A stretch of 60,000 nt of DNA from Adiantum capillus-veneris (lineage: Eukaryota; Streptophyta; Polypodiopsida; Polypodiales; Pteridaceae): the NCBI GenBank assembly GCA_014529385.2, contig CM043958.1, positions 148,212,385-148,272,384 on the forward strand. Direction: 5' to 3'. Every line of letters begins with the position of its first letter. Within the stretch, counting starts at the first letter, position 1. Below, piece after piece: positions 46,856 to 57,916 of this stretch. The notes under the pieces were generated by a model. That model was not told the DNA's origin. It was given only the letters and a program-made list of their open reading frames with translations, and searched no databases. The position numbers were made by a program, and so were the translations under genes.

Positions 46856-49180
46856 ATGAACCTTAGATCTGGTCGGGTACTAGGAAATCAGGGCATACTA
46901 GGAGAAACCTCCAGTAGAGTATCCACCGAAGAAAGCATGAATCAAGGAAATTCCTTGCACGCAATTCTTGAAGAAGTCTCAGACACTTTTTCAGATTCAA
47001 CATCTGAAATATCTTCTTACTTGAATCACTCGGAAATCGGAACGACAATGCGCTATAAGCATATACTCTCTTTTTACAAGACTAACCACCATGGATCCTA
47101 GGTTTACTTGGACCTTAACAAGGAGTATGCTATTCGCATTGATGACCATGGTATTGAGTTTGAAGAAGAGATTAGGGCAAACAAACAAGGAAAAATGTAC
47201 ATGGACAGAAACGGAACTCAGTATGTACAAGTCAAAAACCTTGATGTGGTAGACAAATGGGGGTTAGAAGTAAACACCATAATCCCGGATATGTCAGCAA
47301 AAGAAGGACCACCAACCTTAGGATTTGAGGGATACGATCAAGTTGATTTGAAGCCTTTGAAATGGCGTAGTACGGATAATCCTAGGATCGGAGTCTATTG
47401 TTGAAAATATAGAAGCATAAAAGATCTTCTGTGAACTTCGCATGCCAAACCAGGACAACTAGTGGCCATGAAGATCATCTATATCTTCAAGATCAAAGAT
47501 GAGGGATCAACCGACCTACCAACCTACCAGTTTAGGGATTGTTATAACAACAACTTTGTTATGATGACTCATGAGGAGGTAGAACAAACCAAATACCAAG
47601 GGTATTCTATAAGGGATTGGATATTGGGACAAGGACTAGAAACAATTCCAAGAGATGAACACCGTGAGAAATCATCTGAAAGTAATGTGAAGAAACCAGA
47701 AACCACCTCATCACGTAGAAAACCGGGTGACACTAAGGCCACTCCAGGGCTACATGAGTCACTATTTCCAACAGATTGGTTTGAAGGACTCGGAACAGGA
47801 CCAACTGCTAGGAGACCGAGAGTTGAACCAAACAGACATGTCAGACCTGTTGATTTTTAGATCTGGGTCAGAAATACAATGGATCAGGGGATCCATACGA
47901 CCACTTAGCAAGCTTTAAGAAAGTGCTAAGAGCAGAACGTATATTCGATTTTCATACTCAATTCGAGGGGTTTGGAATGACATTAGAAGGAAACGCATTG
48001 GCATGGTTCCAAAACATTCCACCAAGGTTAATCATGGACTCAAGGATTTGTAGCTGCTGGTTCCAAAATGGGGATCAAACATAACATGGTAGCTCAAATC
48101 TACAACTTTAAACAAAAACATGGTGAGTCTGTTAGGGATTGTGAAACTCGAACGAAACAATACATTGCCAGATGCCCAGAGCTAGAGATACCTGCAGAAG
48201 AACGACTCATATTTTTGTTTCTAGAGGGACTGCTAAACAAAGAACTTCATGCTATACTCTATAGTAAAAAGCATACAACCTTAGAAGAGTGTGTGTCAGA
48301 TGCTATTGACTTAGGAGACAACTGTGATATTTTTAACAAAGAAGATGTCCATAAGGATAACCAAATCAAGAAAAAAACATCCACTAAACCAGCACAAGTG
48401 GGAACGGCTACTGCAGCACCACTTTCATCCATAGAAGACATGCTCAAAAGGATGAACGACATGATGAACAACATGCAAAAAGCACCTATGAGGGAGCCAG
48501 GACAAGGGATACCTCAACAAGGACAACCAATTAGGCCACAAAAATGGTGTGCAATTGAGGGTAAATGGACCAACCATGAGACCCACGAGTGCTACTTCAG
48601 ACCAAAGTATGATGGGAATGTTCAGTACATGCCCATGAGGCCACAAGGACAACCCATGTACAGATATCAGCCTAATATGGCCCAAGCTCAAAGACCACCA
48701 ATGGGTATGGAAAGACCTCAACCTCTGTTGGAACAACAAACTCCATACCAGGACATAATGTAGTGCATGTAAAGTACATGCACTCTGAAGGAGTCATAGA
48801 TGAACAAGCATTAGTGCCTGTTACACCCTATGCAGAGCCTAGTCCATCTACAGTAATGGTAGAAGGAGATTGGTATAATTCACATCCACCACCAATGGAA
48901 GAAACCGTGACTTATGCTCCACCAGAGCTCGCACCAAAGTATTATGTAGCTAATCAAGGTGTCAGACCTCCCATGTTAAGACCCATGATTAAGCTAAGAA
49001 CGGGAAACTATCATAACTGTGGTGCAGATGATCATTGGAAAAATGAATGTCCAAAGCCTGACAAAAATCTGAAGCCAGTTGAAGCCTATTTCATATAATG
49101 TTGCAAAAAGGGAGAACACTTTTCTGAAGATTGTCCTAAAAATCCTTTAAACAAGGGTAAAACAGTAGTAAACGTAGTCC
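46856..49180 (+). pseudogene. gag of the giant gypsy element
   Basis: Start chosen at ATG 46856, where 'MNLRSGRVLG' matches the usual Gag start of this group. Frame 2 is kept through 46856-47404 and 47462-47860 with single stops between. The capsid-type block 'YDHLASFKKVLRAERIFDF' and 'MTLEGNALAWFQNIPPR' (47890-48030) is in another frame, and frame 2 returns at 48068 ('FKQKHGESVRDCETRTKQYI', 'LIFLFLEGLLNKELHAILYS'). A Pro/Gln/Met-rich stretch follows. Two zinc knuckles end it: 49009-49050 (Y-H-N-C-G-A-D-D-H-W-K-N-E-C, first Cys replaced) and 49099-49140 (C-K-K-G-E-H-F-S-E-D-C after a stop). Confidence 0.8.
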
Positions 49181-49182
49181 AA

Positions 49183-50222
49183 GTGATACCTAGTAGCTCA
49201 TCAGAGAGTGAACCGATTTTTCCAATCAAGTTAATCACTAGAGCCCATGCCAAGAAAAAGAAACACAACTCCTCTGATGATTCTAAAAACACAAAATTTT
49301 CCTCTCAAAGAATCAAAAGAAGCAGAAGAAACAGATATGAGATGAGAAAACAAAAACAACGGGTTGAAATCAAGGAGAAAGCAAAAAAGCTATTCCAGGA
49401 AAAGTTGAAAGAAATTGGAAGTGAAATCAAGGAAATAACCGTGAAATCTAGAGGATCCATTCTCGTTGATAAAAGTTTTGAGCCTATTAATGCAGCCTTG
49501 GAAGCTTACCAAGCAGGACTTAAAGCAGACCAAAATATGAAAAACAAATGGAAAAACTATCCTTCTCCAAACATGGAAGCAGCTAGCTGGAAGCTTATAA
49601 AAAATTGGTAAGAATCACGCAAGAAATGTTGGAAAAACAAAAACCCAAGCTTGAAAGTATCGCAAAACTTGAGGAGCTAGTGGTAAGGGAAATGAAAGAA
49701 AAATTTGATGTGGTGGCAGAACCCCACCTTGAAACAAAAGAACAAGAAATTATAGTGCCGGACAACAAAGATGCCTTAGAAGAAATTCCATTCGTAGAGG
49801 AAGACTGGCCAGGACACTTATGGAAAAAAGTTAGGGAGATTAACGATGGGAGCCTAACTGTAAAGTTAGCTCCTATAGAGCTATTCTGGTTAGATAACCT
49901 GCCTTCTAATATGAATATGGATGTACAATCCTTGTACAGGGATTGCAGATCTGAAGCTTCAGGAATGTCGAAACCATTGACCTTGAAAACATTACCCTCT
50001 TACTTGGGAGATAACAAAGATGAATCCATAGTGTGTAAGACCACTCAAGTAAAAAGAGCAGAACATACCCTAGAAGTAGACAACATTCATTCAATCATGT
50101 CTACACCCACCCAATGCACTCTTACCTTGGGAGAACTGTTAAAACTCAGACCATATTTATGGAATGATCTCCAAAAAACCATAGAGAAGGTGGGGATAAC
50201 GGGGCTAATTAATTTTTTTTGA
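49183..50222 (+). pseudogene. Gag-protease spacer, basic and charged
   Basis: Two overlapping frames: 49183-49611 (Lys/Arg-rich, 'KKKKHNSSDDSKN', coiled-coil-like 'EIKEKAKKLFQEKLKEIGSE') and 49605-50222 (Glu/Lys-rich with 'WPGHLWKKVREINDGSLTVK' and 'FWLDNLPSNMNMDVQSLYRD'). A one-step frame change joins them near 49605. Long charged spacers here are usual in Tat-group elements; no enzyme motif is seen. Confidence 0.6.
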
Positions 50223-50269
50223 AAATTTTAAAACACAAAATGGACAACAAAGAGATTTGATCTGTTCCC

Positions 50270-50644
50270 ATGAACAAAGTCGGAGAATATTACGAAGGGG
50301 AAGAAGGAAACACTACCCTTTCAATGAAATATAATGACATTGAAACAATGGCTATACTGGATAGTGGAGCAAGCATAGGCATAGCCACGAAAGCAGTATG
50401 GGAATCCTGGGGACAACCAGCCATTAGGAAAACTCAAATGAAATCGCAATTGGCTGACGGACACATTGAGAGACCATTAGGGATGCTTGAAAAGGTGATA
50501 GTCCATTCCTGTGGAATTCAATATCAACACACTTTTTCAATAGTAGACTTTGGGAAAAAACTCAATTATGAAATCATATTGGGAAGACCTTTCATGCGAC
50601 ACGTATATCTTATCCAAGATTGGGAAACAATTATCTGCACTTGA
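50270..50644 (+). CDS. Aspartic protease of the giant gypsy element
   Basis: 124 codons. 'MAILDSGASIGIATKAVW' carries the retropepsin motif D-S-G-A, with Asp at 50360. 'YEIILGRPFMRH' near the end is the conserved I-L-G-R/x-P-F block that packs under the active site in gypsy proteases. The frame begins just downstream of the spacer and is open throughout, so this domain is intact although its connection to gag is broken. After 50610 homologous coding continues in another frame. Confidence 0.85.
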   Translation: MNKVGEYYEGEEGNTTLSMKYNDIETMAILDSGASIGIATKAVWESWGQPAIRKTQMKSQLADGHIERPLGMLEKVIVHSCGIQYQHTFSIVDFGKKLNYEIILGRPFMRHVYLIQDWETIICT

Positions 50645-51850
50645 AGCAAGTGGGATCTATAACAAGAGTAAATCTAAAAGATACACTTATAGAGATGTCT
50701 TGAAAACACCCATACAAGAGTTTGATTTAGTCTCTTCGGTTGAAACCAAGCTTCCATCCTGGTTAAACAAAAACACTCCTATTTGGATGTGTGGAGCTTC
50801 AAAAAATGGAAGTTTAAAACAAGAAGAATGTATTCTAAAAAGGGAATGCATAGACGAAGCCTATGTACCTGAACCCTTTCCAGAGCATTTTTTTGAGCCA
50901 TTTGAGTGGACTCAAATTTTAACGACAATGGATGTATGCGTGAATACGTCTATGCCTACTCAATTTTGCAAAGAAGATGGCTATGACATAATTCCCATCC
51001 AAATGATTTCAATCCTCAACATTGAAGACAAAGATCAGGAACCCAAGGACGTGATGAAAGCTCAACAAGTCTTTTTAGACCTCTACTACGATGCAACAGA
51101 TGAGTTAGATGAACACTCAGCTACCTCAAAAGATTCGGGGTCAGAAAAAGAACATATGAGAGCTAAGTTACTCTTAAAAGGAGGGGAGGAAAAGTTTTTT
51201 GACTTTCCAAACCAGAAATCGAGAAGACAAAAATGGTATAAACGAAAGAGAGACACCAAAAATGTGAAAACACGACCTATGCCATCAGTCTCCAGTAGAA
51301 CACAATTCTTGATGCAGATAGATGCAAATGAGTGTATCAAGGACAAAATCACAAGCAGATATCCTTCAAAAAAAAAAAAAAGAAATGTCAAAAACATTGA
51401 GAAAATCAAGGAAAGATACTCAGGAAAACTCACACGATAAGAAATCCCTTATGACCCAAATTGAGCGGAAAAAGAAATATAAAGAGTTGAAAAAAGCTGT
51501 AAGGAGATATATACGACCGAAATGGAGACCATGAAAGAGGATGGTTAGGATGTAGTGAGTGTTCGATCCCATTACAAAAAGTATACTCTCCAAGATAAAA
51601 AATCATAGTCGAACAACCTGTTAGGGAACTACGAAAACAGGACAAGTCTTACGAAGGGCCTGAAAACGCTAAAAAGATAAACCTGGCTGAACCGGGAGAA
51701 GAGCCTATTCCTTCTTACATTGTGAATGACCTAACAGAAGAAGAAGAAGAGCTTTTGCTAAGATTGCTAAAATAATACCGAGATATCCTCGCTTGGTCAT
51801 ACAATGATCTCAAGGGTGTTGATCCAAAAATATGTCAACATACCATACCC
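50550..51850 (+). pseudogene. Protease-RT spacer
   Basis: An 890-bp open frame (50550-51440) overlaps the end of the protease. The true continuation is from about 50610, reading 'YTYRDVLKTPIQEFDLVSSV', 'FFEPFEWTQILTTMDVCV' and an acidic then basic tail. It is followed by a broken stretch leading to 'FEEPIPSYIVNDLTEEEEEL'-like sequence at 51690-51760, just before RT. No enzyme signature. The spacer is about 400 codons, long for gypsy but typical for this group. Confidence 0.55.
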
Positions 51851-52735
51851 ATGAGAGATGATGCGAAACCAAGTAAACAAAGGCCATACACATATAATGA
51901 AACATTTGCCAGGAAGATAAAAGAAGAGATTGAAAAACTAAAAGAAGCCGAATTCATTTACGAAATTGAACACACAGATTGGGTGTCTCCAGTTGTGGTA
52001 GTACCCAAGAAGAATGGAAAATTACGAGTGTGTGTTAATCTAAAAAAGGTGAACACAGCTACCATTAGAGACAACATTCTTCTTCCAATCACTGAGTATG
52101 TTTTGGAACGAGTTGCAGGAAAAGAATCTTACAGCTTCTTAGATGGAATTTTGGGATACAATCAACTCTTGGTTGACCCAAAAGATCAGTATAAAACTGC
52201 ATTTGCAACAGAATGGGGTATTTTTGCCTATCGGGTTATGCCGTTTGAGTTAACTAATGCTCCAGTCACAATTGAACGGTTGATGAGCCATGCTTTTAAA
52301 TAATATCTTAGGAAATTCTTAGAAGTATATATGGATGATCTATGTGTACATTTATCAATCCGGACTGGTTATTTTGAGCACCTCAAAAAGGTATTCGAAA
52401 AATGTAGACTTTATAGGATTTGCTTAAATCCTAAAAAGTGCACATTCATGGGTAGACAAGGAAAAATTCTTGGGCATATAGTGTCTAAAATGGCATAGCT
52501 ACTGATATTGAAAAAATTCGTGTCATTGCTGATTTTCCTAGACCAACAATAGTCAAGGGGGTTCAAGCCTTCATGAGGCATTGTGGATATTACAGACGGT
52601 TCATCTACATGTACGCTATAATTGCAAAATCCATGTATAGCTTGATTACACACTTTGAGTGGACCGAGGCATGTGAAGAATACTTCATGAAGCTTAATCA
52701 AGCTTTCACCTTAGCACCAATATTGGAATAAGATA
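51720..52735 (+). pseudogene. Reverse transcriptase of the giant gypsy element
   Basis: Lead-in 'YRDILAWSYNDLKGVDP', then open frame 51851-52303: 'DWVSPVVVVPKKNGKLRVCV', 'ESYSFLDGILGYNQLLVDP', 'KTAFATEWGIFAYRVMPFEL', 'TNAPVTIERLM'. After a stop (TAA at 52301) comes the catalytic Y-M-D-D at 52328-52339, then 'KKCTFMGRQGKILGHIVS' and the thumb ('GVQAFMRHCGYYRRFIYMYA'). Stops and a frameshift near 52495 inactivate it. Two substitutions in usually invariant places are visible: 'MPFGL' is 'MPFEL', and 'ATFQR' is 'VTIER'. Confidence 0.92.
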
Positions 52736-52737
52736 TT

Positions 52738-53120
52738 CCATGTACATGTAGATGCTTCCAATTTTTGCTATCGGTTGTATACTAGCTCAACCAGGAGATG
52801 GAAAAATTGACTTTCCCATTTCTTATGCTAGCCGACAATTGAACATGGTGGAAAATAATTACACCACCACCGAAAGGGAAGGATTAGGAATGATCTATGT
52901 CGTTAAAAAGTAAAGACATTACCTATTAGCCAACAAGTTTGTGTTCTTTGTAGACCACCAAGATTTGTTGTACTTGGTAAACAAGCCATGTAGCACAGGA
53001 AGAATAGTGAGATGGTTCATCATTCTTCTGGAATTTGATTTAACTGTGGTTGTAAAAAAGGGCACTATACATCAACGGGCAAATCATTTGTCAAGGATTG
53101 TTTCAGGAGAATCACCTAAA
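52738..53120 (+). pseudogene. RNase H of the giant gypsy element
   Basis: 'HVDASNFAIGCILAQPGDGK' (catalytic Asp), 'YTTTEREGLGMIYVVKK' (catalytic Glu) then a stop, 'FVFFVDHQDLLYLVNK' (catalytic Asp), and the closing 'KKGTIHQRANHLSRIV', where A-D-H-L-S-R is A-N-H-L-S-R. The last block in the 'HLSR' form is characteristic of Tat/Athila RNase H. A frameshift near 52770 and the stop near 52912 break the frame. Confidence 0.88.
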
Positions 53121-53329
53121 GGGGTAGACAATGATCTATCAGATGCCTATTTATTCTCCGTGGAAATGATACCTCGATGGTCAGAAAACATTGTGTCATT
53201 GATGACAATAGCTCAAGTGGATTCACAAATACCACTTCCTATTACGATCGGATTAATTGAGCAATCGGCTATGTATTAACTACTAGCAGGTAGTCTATAC
53301 AAAAGAAATCGAGATGAAATATTGCTCTT

Positions 53330-53510
53330 ATGCATTAATCCGGAAGAAAAGCAACAGTACCTGAGTCAAGCACATGCTACCATAGTAGGGCTTCACTTTG
53401 CGAAAGAACAAACTGTGCAACGAATCTGGAGATTTGGAGTATTTTAGCCGACTATAGGACTGATGTTCGATCTTTTGTAAAGGATTGTCCTCAATGTGAA
53501 AAACAAACAC
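53330..53510 (+). pseudogene. First H2C2 zinc module
   Basis: 'YLSQAHATIVGLHFAKEQTV' then 'QRIWRFGVF', a stop in place of Trp, and 'TDVRSFVKDCPQCEKQ' form an H-x5-H ... C-x2-C module of the integrase N-terminal zinc-finger type. It precedes by about 380 bp a complete second one. It is bridged to it by 'VPKWSNYLVTYLSSRTFLED'. Confidence 0.8.
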
Positions 53511-53527
53511 CCATACCTCATGTAACA

Positions 53528-54478
53528 TTGTTTCAAAGGTCACCTGTTCCTAAGTGGAGTAACTATCTAGTTACTTACTTATCGAGCCGAACATTTCTTG
53601 AGGATATGAGTAAACACCGTCAAAGAGCAATTGAAACTAAAGCAAAAGACTATGCTCTTATTGGGAACCAATTGTATCGAAGAGGTAAGGATCAACATTT
53701 GCATCTTTGTGCAAATGAAGACGAGTATATTCCAGTTATAGAACAAGCACATGCTGGATTAGCTGGAGGTCACTTTTCTAGTGAGACCACCGTAAGAGAA
53801 ATCTTGATGGCAGGCATATGGTGGCCAATACTTTTTGCAAATGCTGAAGAATATGTTCGAAGGTGTGATGCTTGTCAACGAGAAAAAATGCCAACACGTG
53901 TAGATATCATGCCCTTGAGACCAATGATGGGGGCTAGAGATTTTGCAAAATGGGGTATAGATTTTGTTGGGCCAATACAGCCACCTGCTTATAAAACCCA
54001 AGCTCAATATATCATTGTGGCTACGGACTATTTGACCAAGTGGACGGAGGCTAAAGCAACTCAAAAGAATGATGCCAGAATCACTGCTGCATTCTTATAT
54101 GAGTATGTATTCACGAGATATGGACTGCCAATAGAAATTGTCAATGATCAGGGAACTTATTTCTTGAATGAGGTAATCGAGTATTTTCTTGATGAGTTTA
54201 TGGTCATCCATAACAAATCAGCTCCCTATCACCCACAAGTAAATGGAAAAGCTGAGCATACGAACAAAATTCTTAGCTCAGTGTTGAATAAAGTGGTTAG
54301 TTTAGGAAGGACAGACTGGGAAATGAATCTCCATGCTACTCTATGGGCTTATCGAGTTTCATTCAAAACAGCTTTAAATGCTACACCCTTTAAGCTTGTT
54401 TATGGTCTTGATGCCATACTGCCAATAAAATTTCTATTGCCGACATTACGGGTAGCACAAAATCTTGAGTGGACTTGA
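53528..54478 (+). CDS. Integrase of the giant gypsy element (H2C2 + core)
   Basis: 316 codons open. Residues about 75-120 form the H2C2 zinc finger ('HAGLAGGHFSSETTVREILM', 'EEYVRRCDACQREK'). The catalytic core follows: 'WGIDFVGPIQPP' (first Asp), 'IEIVNDQGTYFLN' (second Asp) and 'VNGKAEHTNKIL' (Glu), so the D-D-E triad is kept. 'WAYRVSFKTALNATPFKLVY' is the conserved end block. The C-terminal subdomain continues after the stop in other frames to about 54815 ('KFKKKK', 'SNWISGCRLKKYNLPLTNEL'), without a chromodomain. Codons 1-70 are the linker from the first zinc module. Confidence 0.92.
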   Translation: MFQRSPVPKWSNYLVTYLSSRTFLEDMSKHRQRAIETKAKDYALIGNQLYRRGKDQHLHLCANEDEYIPVIEQAHAGLAGGHFSSETTVREILMAGIWWPILFANAEEYVRRCDACQREKMPTRVDIMPLRPMMGARDFAKWGIDFVGPIQPPAYKTQAQYIIVATDYLTKWTEAKATQKNDARITAAFLYEYVFTRYGLPIEIVNDQGTYFLNEVIEYFLDEFMVIHNKSAPYHPQVNGKAEHTNKILSSVLNKVVSLGRTDWEMNLHATLWAYRVSFKTALNATPFKLVYGLDAILPIKFLLPTLRVAQNLEWT

Positions 54479-54820
54479 CATGAATTGTCAGAAAGACTTG
54501 AAGATTTGGAAAAGCTACATGAGCAAAGGCTAACTGCTGTAGCTCACATCTATGCACAAAAGCAAAAACAAAAATAGTTTTTTGATTCCCACTTAATCAC
54601 AAAAATCTTCAAGAAAGGGGATGTAGTTTCAGTCTATTCCCTTAAGCAACACATTCCCAAGTTTAAGAAAAAGAAAACGGACCGTTTATCATGGAAGATG
54701 TATCTCCAAGTGGAGCAGTAAAATTGTCCGCCCTAGATGGTGAACCTATGTCTAATTGGATTAGTGGATGTCGTTTAAAGAAATACAATTTACCGCTAAC
54801 CAATGAATTGCTAGATTAAA
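54479..54820 (+). pseudogene. Integrase C-terminal subdomain
   Basis: Reading continues past the stop: 'HELSERLEDLEKLHEQRLTA', 'KIFKKGDVVSVYSLKQHIPK', then in a shifted frame 'SGAVKLSALDGEPMSNWISG' and 'CRLKKYNLPLTNELLD'. This is the small beta-barrel that ends gypsy Pol (K-G-D-V-V, L-D-G, N-W/G, L-K-K-Y). Two stops and a frameshift. Confidence 0.75.
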
Positions 54821-55120
54821 GAATGCATGTAGCCAAGCAAAGAAAGATCAAACGACAACAGGTTATTGATGAAGCCCAAGAGGAAGCTCGGCTTTGGGTA
54901 CTCAAACGGAGAGCTGCTCTCAAGAATCAATAGATACCAATTCCCAAAAACACTCTGGAAATAGATGACCAACAATGGGAATTACCTAAAGATGTAGTTT
55001 CAATAGATGATGAGTGGTTAGATGGAATGGACATGCGCATCAAAGTACATATCAACAATCATAGCACCAATGCTTTGGTCGATACAAGAGCTAGAGTAAC
55101 TGCAGTCAGTTAGCATGCAA
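54821..55120 (+). pseudogene. Post-integrase segment with second protease-like motif
   Basis: After the integrase end, a basic helix 'KQRKIKRQQVIDEAQEEARL' is followed by 'WLDGMDMRIKVHINNHSTNA' and then 'LVDTRARVTAVS', ending at TAG near 55112. The last part looks like the start of a retropepsin (x-x-V-x-I-N-x-x-x-x-x-A-L-V-D-T-G-A-x-V-T-A-V-S) with Gly replaced by Arg at 55087-55089. Only this N-terminal strand is visible; no flap or I-L-G block follows before the stops. Assignment is by motif only. Confidence 0.4.
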
Positions 55121-56275
55121 GGAGTCAGGCAAATTTGGGTACCAAAAGCACAGCTTAAGGATAAGACGATTTAGATCTGGGTGCCTAAGACTTCACAAAC
55201 AAAACAAAAGAAGGTTCCAAGGGTTAAAACACAGAGACGAGCATCTCCGAGCAAGGAACTAACTTGAAATGGATTTGGAAGAAAAAGGAGCACTTATCTT
55301 CTCCACATATTGTAAAAAAGAAACAAAAAATGGCGAGTTAAGTCTGAAAAGACTCCACCACACCATACATCACCAAGCAGACCAAGCTACCAATGGCGAG
55401 AAAAAGCTCGACAACAGTAAAAAATGCTACCAACAGCTCAAGCAATTAGTGTACTGAAGCATCCGGATGGTACAATCAAATAAAGAGCACACAAGCTACA
55501 AGATTTTCTCTTTGGAAGACATCAGCAGCAAACCTCGACGTTAGAAACCCTTTAGTTAATTACTCAAGACCCAACTCTTGCACAACATAGTGGTTTGAAT
55601 TGCATTGATCTTCAAAGTATGGTAGAGCCAACCACGGCTATGCATAGACATGATTGTTCAACCGATGCACACAGTCGCCCTGTAGTACGCCATCTAGGAG
55701 GGGTGGAAGAGCACTAAGTACTAAGTAATTAAGGGTAATGTTTGAAGAGGGAGGAAAAAATTTGATGTTAATGTGTGATTTTTTGCAAAATTACCTAATA
55801 ATGCCCTTATAATTCATCATTAAGGAGAAATTCATTGATAATATCTTCCCGACGAGTGTAAATAGTGTATATACTATCAAAAAATCATCAAAAATAGTCC
55901 TTTTTGAATATTTTTTATCATTTGTATTGATAATGAGACTTTTAAAAATAGAAACTTTCAACAAAAAACAATAAAGCTGGGTTTTTTAATGGATTTTCTT
56001 AATTATTGAATTTTCACTTTACTTTTTTAGAGCATTTTGCTATTTTCTTTGATTTTTTCAAATAAACAGGTCAAAAATTAATAATAAATAGCAAGGAAGC
56101 TCAGATGGAAAAATGGAAGACATGATGGTGATCAGAAAGACAAGGCGGACAAGCACAAAATTTTTCACTGAAATCAGAAGATGGAAGCGGGAAGCCTAAA
56201 TTAGGCGGCCAGACCTACTTTTGCAAAATTCTTGCAGAATGAGCTACAGGAATCCGATCAAGGAAATTTTTGAGT
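55121..56275. other. Non-coding spacer after integrase
   Basis: Two copies of the short motif I-W-V-P-K are encoded near 55132 and 55172 in one frame, then stops. A 62-codon frame at 55269-55457 is unremarkable. 55735-56270 is AT-rich and empty. Confidence 0.4.
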
Positions 56276-56477
56276 CTAACATAGATTGCATGGCCTAGTA
56301 GGATTAGCGGGGGAATCTGGGAAAAATTGGTTCGGGAAGTCCGGGTATAGATATCCAAGATATGCTAAAACCACCTCATTTCCACTTGCGGCCTTTGCAG
56401 AGAGAGAGCTTTTGGCGCATCTTTTCCGGAGTCTACAGTTGCACGTTTTCAATGCCGTCTCACACGAGACATGAGCG
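56276..56477 (+). promoter_or_regulatory. Leader-like segment ending in a splice donor
   Basis: A GC-richer island (for example 'gtccgggtatagatatcc') in AT-rich surroundings, ending 'ACATGAGCG|GTAAGT', a consensus 5' splice site with the intron starting at 56478. It resembles a short non-coding or initiating exon. Promoter function is not shown by the sequence. Confidence 0.35.
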
Positions 56478-57128
56478 GTAAGTTCTTTACTCGTCAATGA
56501 TACATTTTGTACGGCCAGTAGCTAGTCTAAACCCCTAGAAACCGAGTAGTGCACGAAGACCTACGATCAAAAACTGACCATAGCGGCCTGTCAGCTCAGG
56601 ACCAAATCAGATCGGATTTGAACTCTAGTATGCCCTAACATAATAGAACCTTTCTATATCATCAATTGACCATTCGGCAAGGGTCAAGGGGGTCCTCAGT
56701 AGAAAAAGCTTGGTTTTTGGCAAATGCCAAAATTCCGATCTGACTCCACATACAGCTTGCCTACGAGGTTCATATACAATGTATATGATTGGTTTAGTAA
56801 AAACAATCAAGCAAAGCCCTCAAAAAATAGAAAATGGATCGAAGGCTACAAAGCGTCAAATTCGACATACGGGGTCAAACTGACTCCAAATGAGCCAGAA
56901 TTGGATGAGTTGCTTCACGACTATGTTACGGACAAGTCCAAAGCCTCAAAGTTGACTAACCAACCAAACAGGCAGTGTAGTCACAAAAACGGTGATTTCA
57001 GAGTTGACAAAGCACAAAGTGATGGCAGCATGACCAAATTTGACCAAATTCAATTTAGGACATGTTTTAGGTGTATACAATGTGTCTAGGTCAAAACTTG
57101 TAAGTTCTACAAAAAAATTGTCACTGTT

Positions 57129-57728
57129 GTAAATAATTACGATTATTTACTTTTGCACTTTTTTTTCTTGTAAATTGTCACATCACCTCACCTATCATGT
57201 GTACACACCTATTACATACCAAAAATCAAGTATGAGCTAAAATGAGCACCTATAACATGGAAAATTGCCAAAAAACGCAAAGAAGTCTTTACAAGCCAAT
57301 TTTTCGGTTATAGACAACATTTCTTGATCCAAATCACCTCATATCACATACACAGGGTCTATACAATGCTTAGAAGAAAATTGTACCAAAAAATGTCTAT
57401 TTTGGTAGAAAAGTTAATAATCGTGATTATTTACTTTCTAGCTAAATTGGGGGAGTTTTGATATTTTGCCATCATACATCCAAAGTACATGATGTGTTAA
57501 TCCCACTAGCCAAGTTCGAACCAATTTGGAGCTCAAAATCTCAATTTTCCTTTATATCTACTGTTTCAGAGACCTAAAGCCAAAATATGGTACCATTTTC
57601 ACCCTATGCATCCAAATGAGCCTAGATTTCACTCAGAGTATGTATTTAATATATACTTCAAGTCTATGATGCCAAGTTTTCAAAAAGTTGGAAAAAATAC
57701 TCAGCTGTAAATAATCTAGATTATTTAC
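57129..57728 (+). repeat. Palindromic ~290-bp tandem array B
   Basis: Palindromes at 57129-57150, 57413-57434 and 57707-57728, centres 284 and 294 bp apart, same size and design as array A (AATAATCGTGATTATT, AATAATCTAGATTATT). The third is perfect over 22 nt. Inter-palindrome sequence is more diverged from array A. It lies inside the putative intron 56478-57911. Confidence 0.85.
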
Positions 57729-57905
57729 TTTGGTTGCAAAAATTTGTTTTGACTTTATAGTTTTGTTCCTTGCATGTTTTTATGCATCTATGCTTGTTCA
57801 AAAATTGATTTGAAGCAAATTGGACCAACATTGTCAGCATTTCAGACTAAAGGACATTTAAGAGAAAATTCCAATAAATCTGCTATCTTTGACACTCTAT
57901 TCACT

Positions 57906-57911
57906 GAATAG
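57906..57911 (+). other. Putative splice acceptor before the 3' ORF
   Basis: Pyrimidine-rich 'atctttgacactctattcac' then GAATAG, with the ATG of the 3' ORF six bases on, at 57917. Would pair with the donor at 56478 or the LTR donor at 44332. Confidence 0.35.
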
Positions 57912-57916
57912 GAGCC

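Noticed and set aside
46823-47101. Gag start at GTG 46823
   Set aside because: The ATG at 46856 begins the conserved LRSGR-type Gag start, and GTG is part of a splice-donor-like sequence.
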